From contig JWZX01000690.1 in the NCBI GenBank assembly GCA_001275005.1, positions 1 to 10,594 on the forward strand: 10,594 nucleotides of DNA, given 5' to 3'. Position 1 is the stretch's first letter; every line of letters begins with the position of its first letter. A program made the position numbers and the translations under genes. Source of the DNA: Chrysochromulina tobinii. Its lineage: Eukaryota; Haptophyta; Prymnesiales; Chrysochromulinaceae. The notes beneath the pieces are model-generated. The model searched no databases and was not told where the DNA came from. It saw only the letters and a program-made list of their open reading frames with translations. Below are positions 1 to 6,177 of this stretch, one piece after another.

Positions 1-408
1 CGTACCCCGAGGTAACCCCGAGGCGCGAGGGGGACTGTGCCAATGCCATCACAACAGCCTGAGGTCGCCTAGTGTCATGCCGTTCCGTGTGTGCGATCAC
101 TTACTAAATCACTTACTGTATCGTTTCTTCGTCCCCGCGTCGTTCCGATCACTTCAACTGATGACTCGGGCATGCGAAGCATCCTGGGTCCAGCGTGCGG
201 GCGTCGCTTCAAAAATTGGGGCTGTCTCAGCCGTTGCAGGAAAGAAAAAAAGGCCCATCCCCTGTAGGTGAGGGCGGTGACGGTTGGCCGGCGGCGGCAA
301 GGAGGGGCGAAACAGCTAAAAGACCAAAAGACTGTGACGAGGAAGAGCGAAGAGCGCCCACGCTCCGGCTCACACACGGACTCTGCAACTCTCCGAATCG
401 TCAAACAC
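1..408. other. Left-edge region with no supported gene
   Basis: Open frames here are short, lack family motifs and overlap each other on both strands, so I support no gene. Small direct repeats are visible: CCCCGAGG occurs twice near 6-23, and ATCACTTACT occurs twice at about 98-119. Because the secreted-peptide exon at 409-606 reads leftwards, this stretch could hold its downstream intron, further exons or 3' UTR. One possible minus-strand acceptor (CTCACCTACAG) lies near 264-275, but nothing downstream of it is recognisable. Confidence 0.5.
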
Positions 409-606
409 TCAAACTTGCGAAATCACTTTTTTAAAGGAGGCTGCGCCTGCCCAGGTGTACTTGGTGCCCGACGTCTGAGTTGGGGAGGAAGAAGTGCAGC
501 TGCCACAAAAACCGCCGGCGTTGTTGCAGCCGTCGATGATTTTGTAGGTCGTTTCGGCCAGCGTGGCGGGCACGTGGAAAGCGAGGAGGAACAGCGCGAA
601 CTTCAT
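409..606 (-). CDS. Small secreted cysteine-containing protein, probably a first exon
   Basis: Function unknown. The minus-strand frame opens with a true ATG at 606-604 and a textbook signal peptide: MKF, then a hydrophobic core (ALFLLAF), then an A-x-A-like cleavage region ending TLA near residue 17. The remainder is short (65 residues in all) and contains three cysteines in the stretch CNNAGGFCGSC, followed by Ser/Thr-rich sequence. The mature part would enter the secretory pathway. The open frame ends at a stop at 409-411. The final residues (FKKVISQV) may be intron read-through, because possible GT donors lie just before them, so the real protein could continue in an exon I cannot place. 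It lies head-to-tail with the PhyH gene, 295 bp downstream of that gene's stop. The opposite strand has no competing motif. I am fairly sure of the signal peptide and unsure of the gene model. Confidence 0.4.
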   Translation of the reverse strand: MKFALFLLAFHVPATLAETTYKIIDGCNNAGGFCGSCTSSSPTQTSGTKYTWAGAASFKKVISQV

Positions 607-901
607 TTTACATTTTCCAGAAATGGCAGAAGTTCAGGGCGTGCTGAGAGTGTGCCTCGAGTCGGAGATTTTGGAATTTCTTCAATTTGATCAAGCTAGA
701 GTTTCGTCGTCGTCCCCCATCGGTCACCTAACCACAGTCTCACCGTACGGCTGCACACCCCTCGCGTCAACACAAGTTCTGAGTACATGTATACTCGCTC
801 TCACAAAATCACAAAAAGCTCCCAGGACTTTCTAATTTTAAGAAATTTTGTCAAAGACTGGTTGAAGAGTTTCGTCCACGAAACTGGGCAGTAGGAGTAG
901 C
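607..901. other. Intergenic spacer between PhyH stop and the secreted-peptide start
   Basis: About 295 bp without a supported gene. It should contain the 3' UTR of the minus-strand PhyH gene and the promoter and leader of the minus-strand 409-606 exon. A minus-strand frame extending to 838 is an out-of-frame shadow of the PhyH tail. I see no RNA gene or strong repeat. Confidence 0.5.
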
Positions 902-2564
902 TCAGACCCACGGCACAAGCCCCACAAGCCTCTGGCCCAGGGGAGTGAGCACTGCGGGCTCCCCGCTCGCCTCGCCTGGTGGCGGGTGCGGCAGCTCGGC
1001 CTCGTGAGGATCCTCGTCGAGCAGCGGCAGCCGCAGGCGCCAGCGCTCGACACGGCGCTCGCGGCTCTGCCGGCGGACCCTGGCCGTCGCCACCTGAGGC
1101 AGCCCGCCAAGGAGTGGGTCAGACGCCGAACTGTCGCGCTCAGGTTGGCGCTCGGGACGACGCTCAAGATGGCCATCGCTGCCACCCGCCGCCGTCGGGT
1201 TGCCGCCTTGGTTGCCGCCCTGGTCGCCGCAGGACTCGTCCTCAACGGCCCCTGCGTCCTCCTCGTCCCTCTTCGAGACCCCCTCCCTGCTCTCCTTTGC
1301 CTGAGCCTCGAAGGCCACCTCCTCAGCTCGTGAGGCCATCAACAGGGAGGGCAGGTAGGCAAGCGTGCCCGCATCCGCCATGCTCAGGGGTGCATCGGGG
1401 TGACGTGTCGGACCGAGGAACGGCGCCGCGTCCTCGGGCACCATCGACACGTACGCGGAGATGCGTGGGCGCGTGCCCACGTTCGGCGCGGGCCCGTGTG
1501 GAAGCAGCGAGTGCCACACCACCAACGAGCCTGCCGGAGCCTGCGCGCCGATAGGCAATCAGGGGCCATCAGGGGCCATCAGAGAGGCCATCAGGGGCAG
1601 TCAGAGAGGCAATGGGGGGCAATCAGAGACGCAATCAGAGACGCAATCAGAGACGCAATCAGAGACGCAATCCGATACGCAATCAGATACGCAATCAGAC
1701 AATCAAGGCAATCACCTCGACACTGACTGCGGCCGCCTCGAGCGCCGCAGCTGCCTCGCCCTCCGGCGCTCGATCGGCGCTGCGGTTGGCGGGCTGCGTA
1801 CGATCCCACTTGAGAAATCGCCGGTGGAAGCCCGGCACCTGATGAGGGGCGCAATCAGACGCAATCAAGACGTGCTCAAGACGCAATCAGGACGTCTCGG
1901 TGGAAGCTCGGCACCACGCGCAGCGCGCCCTGCAAGGCCGAGGTTGACTCGAGGTACACGACGCCTTGCATGACAAATGGCACTGGCCAGGCTGCGCGGC
2001 GCGTGTCCACGTCCCAGTGGAGACCCACCTGATGAGGGGCGCAATCAGATGCAATCAGGCGCAATCAGGCGCAATCAGGCGCAATCAAGACGTAATCAAG
2101 ACGTCCCAGTGGAGACCCACGTGCACGTCGCCAGGGTCGGACCACGCCGGGTGCGACGCGTTCTGCGGCGGCTTGAAGTGCGCGCGGTCCGTGGTCACGT
2201 ATAGCCTCCGCGTGCCGTAGAGGTCGGAAAAGATGTCGTGCATGCGAGGCAGCTGCCGAATGGCCCAGAGAGACCGATGGTGGAACATTTGAACCATGCC
2301 GCATGGACCGTGGTGCGGCTTCCTGCCGTTGGGTAGGGTATCCTTGTAGATGTCGAGCGTGTTCTTGTACCACGTGGAGACGTCCGCATCGTCAGCTCCA
2401 ATGTAGCTGCGAATCGCAGACGCGGCGTCGCTGGCAAGCGCGAGAGGCACGGCATCGGGCACCACCAGGTAGCCGTTCTGCTCGAAGAAGGAGTATTGAG
2501 CCTCTGTGAGGAACGAGAGGGTCCAAGTACGCGGCGAAGGCCAGATGAATGCTTCCTGGGACAT
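902..2564 (-). CDS. Phytanoyl-CoA dioxygenase (PhyH) family protein, four exons
   Basis: Predicted Fe(II)/2-oxoglutarate oxygenase of the PhyH family; substrate not predictable. Model: join of 2564-2121, 2028-1915, 1838-1716 and 1540-902 on the minus strand, all phase 0, giving 439 residues. Family landmarks run in order: N-terminal LTEAQYSFFEQNGYLVVPD; GMVQMFHHRSLWAIRQ; the iron-binding H152-x-D154 in GLHWD; then GSLVVWHSLLPH with distal iron ligand H242; and R253 for the 2-oxoglutarate carboxylate. The H-to-R spacing of 11 matches human PHYH (H264, R275). A charged, Gly/Arg-rich, low-complexity stretch (about 285-400) precedes a family-like C-terminal LTPLGQRLVGLVPW, which argues that the last exon is read in the right frame to its stop at 902. 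The first ATG in this frame is at 2564. A further in-frame upstream exon is possible, since a CCCACAG acceptor-like site lies near 2605-2611. An upstream ATG at 2593 opens a six-codon uORF ending at 2573. Splicing is essential because each intron carries an early in-frame stop. Confidence 0.9.
1541..1715 (-). other. PhyH intron 3, built of tandem TGATTGC repeats
   Basis: A 175-nt intron with donor GAG/GTGATT and acceptor GGCGCGCAG/GCT, phase 0, joining ...AAAVSVE to APAGSLVVWHS. It is longer than introns 1 and 2 and is filled by the tandem array at 1620-1703 plus looser TGATGGCC-type repeats. I could find no duplicated exon sequence at its ends. It may be an older or differently formed member of the same family, or an ordinary intron colonised by the repeat. 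Confidence 0.75.
1620..1703. repeat. 12-bp tandem array inside PhyH intron 3
   Basis: Seven head-to-tail 12-bp units, CAATCAGAGACG on the plus strand. The first four are identical, then CAATCCGATACG, CAATCAGATACG and a partial unit. In gene sense the unit reads CGTCTCTGATTG, so each contains the TGATTG core shared by the other introns. Looser 10-13-bp repeats (AGGGGCCATC) continue over 1561-1619. Frames across this array on the plus strand are repeat artefacts. Confidence 0.9.
1839..1914 (-). mobile_element. PhyH intron 2, introner-like insertion with 18-bp duplicated target
   Basis: A 76-nt GT-AG intron with the same layout as intron 1. The flanking copies are 1898-1915 and 1822-1839 and match at 17 of 18 bases. 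The inserted part contains TGATTGCGTCTTG-like repeats and ends TGATTGCGCCCCTCATCAG, the same 3' end as intron 1. The donor GTGCCG comes from the first copy. Splicing yields ...ALRV-VPGFHRRFLKWD..., and read-through hits TGA after DVLIAS. Confidence 0.82.
2029..2120 (-). mobile_element. PhyH intron 1, introner-like insertion with 20-bp duplicated target
   Basis: A 92-nt GT-AG intron. A 20-bp exon sequence is present twice and perfectly identical, at 2101-2120 and 2009-2028. The 72 bp between them (2029-2100) is made of TGATTGCGCC-type repeats and ends TGATTGCGCCCCTCATCAG in gene sense. Removing 2120-2029 keeps one copy and restores the frame across V-G-L-H-W-D. The donor (GTGGGT) is therefore exon-derived sequence in the first copy, and the acceptor CAG is the last triplet of the inserted element. 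Read-through meets an in-frame TGA after the codons VLITS. Confidence 0.85.
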
Positions 2565-2649
2565 CCGCGCGCTCAACGAGGTTGCCTGCACATTCACCCC
2601 GCACCTGTGGGGTGGGGCACGTGCGGAACGAGCGCTCGATTTTTCAAAC

Positions 2650-2665
2650 TTTGAAGCCCTTCAAA
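2650..2665. repeat. Short perfect hairpin upstream of PhyH
   Basis: TTTGAAG and CTTCAAA flank a 2-nt spacer, a 7-bp perfect inverted repeat in AT-rich sequence about 85 bp upstream of the PhyH start codon. It could be a promoter element. It is short enough to be chance. Confidence 0.4.
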
Positions 2666-2860
2666 AATCAATGTTGTGCGGAGATGGATTGGCGGGTGTG
2701 GCATGCAGCTCGTAACGCAAGCAGTGTGAACGGAGGGCGCCTCCCATACTCTCTCGGCAAGGTCGCGAACGCAGCGCGACCGAGTAAGCTCAATACGGCG
2801 CGTCAAACTTCCTTCTGACGGTTTCGCCCGAATAGTCGGTGCGATTCCACAAGTCCTTAC

Positions 2861-2905
2861 GCGCAAAGAAGGCACGATGCCGCAAGCATCGTGCCCTCTT
2901 TGCGC
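2861..2905. repeat. 45-nt foldback with 20-nt arms
   Basis: Arms 2861-2880 and 2886-2905 are reverse complements at 19 of 20 positions (one A/C mismatch, 2870 against 2896), around the 5-nt loop CGCAA. Pairing stops abruptly at both outer ends. It lies about 300 bp upstream of the PhyH ATG on the opposite-facing side. Possible natures are a structured non-coding RNA element, a tiny foldback transposon remnant, or a protein-binding palindrome. I see no flanking target duplication. Confidence 0.85.
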
Positions 2906-3204
2906 AGCGTCCATCCCCCCTCACCTCCCGAGGTCGGACGACATCGAAGGCGAGAAGAGGGCGTCTCTACGAAGGCGCCCACGCACGCACACCGGATCGT
3001 GCATGCGCACATCCGGGCAGACGAAGCGCGATGGCGCTCCCTCTGCTTTCTCTCTAATCGGGCAAGTCGGTCGGCATGCTCCGGGCACATGGCCGACGAC
3101 CCCATCTCGATCGACATCGCGAACTCGGCCGACGACTCCACCACGAACGTTATCGCAAAGCCGTTTGTAGTGTGGGGACACGGGCTGCACGCGCGGGGAG
3201 CACG

Positions 3205-3822
3205 CAGCGGCAGCAGCAGCAGCAGCAGCCATGAGCAGCAGCAGAACAGGCTGCCAGCCCTCACCGGCTGGCAGATCCTTCAGGGGCCGTCGGCTCAAGC
3301 GAGCCCACGGCCACCTCACTGCAAGTAACCGTCGACGACTCGAAAGAGTTGACGAGCGGCGAAGAGTGCGCGATCACCTTCCGCGAGTAGGGAGGTCGAC
3401 GCAGCAGCAGCAGCAGCGGAACAGGCTGCCAGCCCTCACCGGCTGGCAGATCCTTCAGGGGCAGTCGGGTAGCAGCAGCAGCAGCAGCAGCGGTAGCAGC
3501 AGCAGCAGCAGCAGTGGCCGTCGGCTCGAGCGAGCCCGCGGCCACCCCACGGCCACCCCACCGCCACCCCACCGTCAGCAACGCTCGACAGCTCGAAATA
3601 GCCGATGAGCGGCGAAGAGGGCACGACCACCAACCCCGGCGGGAGGTCGAGGCAGCAGCAGTATAGCAGCGGCAGCAGCAGCAGCAGCAGCGGAACGGGC
3701 TACCAGCCCTCACCGGCTGGCGGACCCAAGAACAGGGCCGACCGGAGTCCATCAGGGGCACACCGGCGGCCCTAACGAACAACCCACGACAGACGGCTCG
3801 AGCGAGCCGCCGGCCGGAGAGG
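3205..3822. repeat. Three-unit imperfect tandem repeat with CAG runs and conserved hairpins
   Basis: Three related blocks can be aligned: about 3205-3399, 3400-3650 and 3651-3822. Each opens with a run of CAG/AGC triplets, followed by an AACAGG-type sequence leading into a stem-loop. CTGCCAGCC / GGCTGGCAG with loop CTCACC is perfect (9 bp) at 3251-3274 and 3426-3449. The third copy at 3703-3720 keeps 6 bp. The first two units then share GGCTCRAGCGAGCC-like sequence and a diverged GAGCGGCGAAGAG segment ending GGGAGGTCGA. The middle unit has expanded CAG and CCACCCCA microsatellites. Translated frames give serine, glutamine, alanine or cysteine runs and stop within units, so I treat it as non-coding repeat. 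Confidence 0.8.
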
Positions 3823-3853
3823 CAAGAGCAGGGCGCGACGCGCGCGCGATATG

Positions 3854-3969
3854 GGACCATTGGGAGCGCAGCTGCCGGGCACCATGAGGAACGTTGGATG
3901 CGGGAGCGAAGCGCAATTAGCGTTATGCTCTCCGTCCTTCGGACGGGTCGCTCATGAACCCAATGGTCC
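3854..3969. repeat. 11-bp inverted repeat bracketing a hairpin
   Basis: GGACCATTGGG at 3854-3864 is the exact reverse complement of CCCAATGGTCC at 3959-3969. The 94 bp between them contain a perfect 6-bp hairpin at 3932-3946 (CCGTCC TTC GGACGG). The right flank has another 6-bp stem (GCACTC/GAGTGC, about 3970-3988). This could fold as a multi-branched RNA or be chance in GC-rich sequence. Confidence 0.5.
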
Positions 3970-4025
3970 GCACTCCTAATCGAGTGCTACCCGACGGGCA
4001 GGAAATGGCCGAAGGTGTGTAAGTG

Positions 4026-4041
4026 TGTACCGTGCGGTACA
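4026..4041. repeat. Short palindrome upstream of the methyltransferase
   Basis: TGTACCG and CGGTACA flank a 2-nt spacer, a perfect 7-bp inverted repeat about 215 bp upstream of the ATG at 4258. It is possibly an operator-like or promoter element, with no further support. Confidence 0.35.
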
Positions 4042-4257
4042 GTCACTGTCACTAGGCGCGTGCATGCGGCGTGCGCATGCGGCGCGCAAGCGGGCCGGGG
4101 GGAGACGAAACGGCCCGGCCCGCGCTAGACGAGGCGCGTGAAGTCACACGCCCTTGCGTTAGTGTTTCAGCGCAGGCACCACACTGTGCTTCCAAAATTG
4201 GAAAGCGCCCACGAACGTTCATCAAAATTGGCCCGTCACGAACACTCATCCTTCAAG

Positions 4258-5883
4258 ATGATGAAGCTGCGCGCCACCTCGACGCGTTTGCTGCAGCTCG
4301 CGCTGTGCTCCTACTTTCCAACGCTGGTCAGACCTGTCTCCACGGCCACGTCGTCGGTGGTGCGACTCCAGGCAGGCAAGGCACGGCTCTTCAAAAACGC
4401 TGGGCATCCGTTGGTCTTTAGCGGCGCGGTCGACAAGGTGCTCGGCGATCCGGAGCCAGGTGCGATCGTGGACGTCGTCGACGGGAAAGATGGGCTCGTT
4501 GGCTGGGGCGTATTCAACCCGCATTCCATGTATCGGGTGCGGCTACTGGCCACACCTGAAGAGCCGGCGCTCATCGCTCATCGCGACCTTCGCAAGCTCA
4601 TTAGCCACAGGCTCGAGGCCGCCTTGAAGTTGCGCGCGGCATTGAGCTTGCCATCGCCCGAGACGACCGCGTACCGTCTCATCAACAGTGAGGGCGATCG
4701 ACTTTCCGGCCTGACCGTCGACGTCTTCGGCGGCACCGCCGTGGCCGTCACCTCAGCGATGTGGCTCGAGCAGCGGTCCGACATGGTGGTCGAGTGCCTG
4801 CGCGCGCTTCCCGGCATCACGGAGGTTGTGTGGAGGCGGAGCGACGGCCGGCTCCAACAAGACGGGTGGGAGGTGCCGAACGCGAAGGTCGAGGAGGTAG
4901 AGGAGCATCAGAGCCTTACCGATGACAGCCCGACTGCGCATGCCTCTGCGCCCGCGCATGCTTCTGCGCCCGCGCCAGCGGCGCAACCGTCGCCGCCGCC
5001 GCCACTGCCCGTCCTCATATACGAGAGTGGCGTCAAGTACCTGGTCGCACCTGTGCTTGGTCAGAAGAGCGGCTTCTACTGCGACCAGCGCGACAACCGG
5101 CGTCAGCTCGCAGAGCTCTGCCGCGACAAACGGGTCCTCGATCTGTTCTGCTACTCGGGGGGCTTCTCGTTGTCGGCGGCGAGGGCGGGCGCGCGCCGGT
5201 GCGTCGGCGTGGACTCGTCGGGCCTCGCGCTCGATCTTGCGCGCCGCAACGCCGCCCTCAACGGCTTCGAAGCGCAGTGCGAGTTTATCCAAGCTGACGT
5301 GGACAAGTTTCTGCGCGCGGTGCACCTACCAGGAGGAGGACAGGAGGGCGACGTGGCGGGCGCAAGCGACGCGCGCGAGGTCGATGTGGTCATCTGCGAT
5401 CCTCCGAAGCTCGCGCCGTCCGTCAAGGACCTGCCCCGCGCCATCCCAAAGTACCGCATATGGGTTGCCTCCCTCATCTGTTGACACTCCTGATTGCCTC
5501 CCTCATCTGATGACACTCCTGATTGCCTCCCTCATCTGATGACACCCTCAACAGTTACCGCAAGCTCCACGGATTCGCGATGCGCTGAGTCCCTGCATGC
5601 AAGTGCTCAGCACGACGCACCCCGCCCTCCTCCCCACAGGTACCGCAAGTTCAATGGGCTCGCCATGCGCTCATTGCGGCCTGGGGGCCTGCTGCTCTCA
5701 TGCACCTGCAGCGCCGCGATGACCCAATCGGGAGGGTTCGTCAAAATGCTCCACGAGGCCGCTTGGGAGCAGGGGCGTGCCCTGACGGTGCTGCGTGTCA
5801 CGGGGCCCGCGGCCGATCACGTCATCCACCCGGCGTGCCCCGAGAGCAGCTACCTGACCGCCGTCCTCGCATTCGTGCTCTGA
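4258..5883 (+). CDS. RlmI-type rRNA (cytosine-C5) methyltransferase, two exons, probably organellar
   Basis: Predicted SAM-dependent 23S-like rRNA m5C methyltransferase of the RlmI/COG1092 family. Model: join of 4258-5450 and 5640-5883, phase 2, 478 residues. Residues 1-33 (MMKLRATSTRLLQLALCSYF..., basic, Ser/Thr/Leu-rich, no acidic residue) look like a mitochondrial or plastid leader. Then comes a PUA-like domain (about 35-97: HPLVFSGAVDKV, GWGVFNPHSMYRVRLL) and the RlmI middle region with LINSEGDRLSGLTVDVFGG. The Rossmann methyltransferase follows, with SGVKYLVAPVLGQKSGFYCDQRDNR, motif I VLDLFCYSGGFSL (293-305), CDPPKLAPS (380-388), and from exon 2 SCTCS (418-422), where the family's catalytic cysteine is expected. 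An Ala/Pro-rich insertion (about 224-250) lengthens it beyond the roughly 400 residues of bacterial RlmI. The first in-frame ATG is 4258 (adjacent ATG at 4261). The alternative of stopping at 5484 without splicing would lose the catalytic exon. Confident family call; target site and organelle are inferred. Confidence 0.88.
5451..5639 (+). mobile_element. Methyltransferase intron, introner-like with 29-bp repeats
   Basis: A 189-nt GT-AG intron. The donor GTACCGCA (5451-5458) repeats the first bases of exon 2 (5640-5647), the same layout as the PhyH introns. Inside are three tandem units of about 29 bp (5465-5493, 5494-5522, 5523-5554), each TTGCCTCCCTCATCTG followed by a TGACACTC-like part. 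The first two are separated from the next by TGA, and the last ends in CAACAG. These units join the TGATTGCC core of the PhyH introns to the TGATGAC core of the PX-aminotransferase intron. A duplicated exon fragment and a separate pyrimidine-rich acceptor (CTCCCCACAG) follow. Read-through stops at 5482-5484. Confidence 0.8.
5555..5588 (+). pseudogene. Decayed copy of the start of exon 2 inside the methyltransferase intron
   Basis: From 5556 about 31 nt align with 5641-5671, the beginning of exon 2, at roughly 25 of 31 positions. The translation is YRKLHGFAMR followed by TGA, against YRKFNGLAMR in the real exon. It is immediately preceded by CAACAG, a usable acceptor. Splicing 5450 to 5555 would stay in frame (K replaced by N) and end after YRKLHGFAMR, removing the SCTCS segment. 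It could be a relic of the target duplication, a duplicated exon, or an alternative truncating splice site. Confidence 0.65.
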
Positions 5884-6177
5884 GGTGTGAACACGGATCG
5901 GTGAGCGTAGCATGTTCCCCGAGCGTGCTCTGCCTTGATTGTGCTACTGTGTATCCATATCTGCAAGAAGCCTGTAACGCGTGAGATGCCGATTTTGTCG
6001 CGTCTGTCGTGATTGTTCACAACTTGAACTTCACATCGCCACAAAAGCTACACATCCAAGGTGTGTGTATTCTGAGCGGGCAGTAACAGAGCCGTAGCAC
6101 CGGTTGTCGCGTCTGTCGTGTTAACGTTCACACATCCTTCAAACGCCCGCACGCCCGGAAAACGTTGCTGCATTCCC
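5884..6177. promoter_or_regulatory. Methyltransferase-PP2C spacer with 17-bp direct repeat
   Basis: A 17-bp sequence beginning TTGTCGCGTCTGTCGTG occurs identically at 5995-6011 and 6104-6120, 109 bp apart. Both copies are followed within a few bases by GTTCACA. The second copy continues into CGTGTTAACGTTCACA (6117-6132), a 16-mer that recurs at 10110-10125. The position, 58 bp upstream of the PP2C ATG, suggests a promoter or leader element. The function is inference. Confidence 0.5.

Larger units (their letters stand above)
2565..4257. other. 1.7-kb divergent intergenic region, repeat-rich, no supported gene
   Basis: This stretch separates the divergent PhyH (minus) and methyltransferase (plus) genes, so it should contain both promoters and 5' leaders. 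I see no domain-bearing reading frame. It contains hairpins at 2650-2665, 2861-2905, 3932-3946 and 4026-4041 and the CAG-rich tandem repeat at 3205-3822. Just upstream of the methyltransferase, CAAAATTGG occurs twice about 30 bp apart (near 4193 and 4224), the first within the palindrome TTCCAAAATTGGAA. A short frame at 3090-3328 begins with an ATG (MADDPISIDIANSADD...) but runs into the repeat, and I do not call it. Confidence 0.6.

Noticed and set aside
563-835. Plus-strand frame with a TTTTCCAG acceptor-like site near 620
   Set aside because: It competes with a clear minus-strand signal peptide over the same bases and has no recognisable domain.
838-1245. Minus-strand frame of 135 residues ending SFVDETLQPVFDKIS
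   Set aside because: It overlaps the last PhyH exon in another frame. The PhyH frame keeps the family-like C-terminus LTPLGQRLVGLVPW, so this frame is a shadow.
1620-1703. CRISPR array
   Set aside because: The 12-bp units are directly contiguous without spacers and lie inside a spliced intron of a eukaryotic gene.
1461-1973. Plus-strand frames with NQRRNQRRN or SETQSETQ repeats
   Set aside because: They are translations of the 12-bp array in PhyH intron 3, with no other support.
3090-3328. Plus-strand frame MADDPISIDIANSADD... beginning with an ATG
   Set aside because: It runs into the CAG-rich repeat, ends soon after, and has no family similarity I recognise. A real small gene cannot be excluded, but the support is too weak.
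3261-3860. Long minus-strand frame with Cys and Ala runs
   Set aside because: It comes from the tandem CAG repeat read in reverse. It lacks an ATG at the stated start and has no domain.
3900-4000. Possible tRNA gene (GCGCAATTAGCG, loop CTCATGA, arm GCACTC/GAGTGC)
   Set aside because: The anticodon stem does not pair well, the T loop is not TTCRANN, and I find no matching acceptor stem.
4753-5325. 190-residue minus-strand frame
   Set aside because: It is antisense to the methyltransferase domain with its conserved motifs, a GC-rich shadow.
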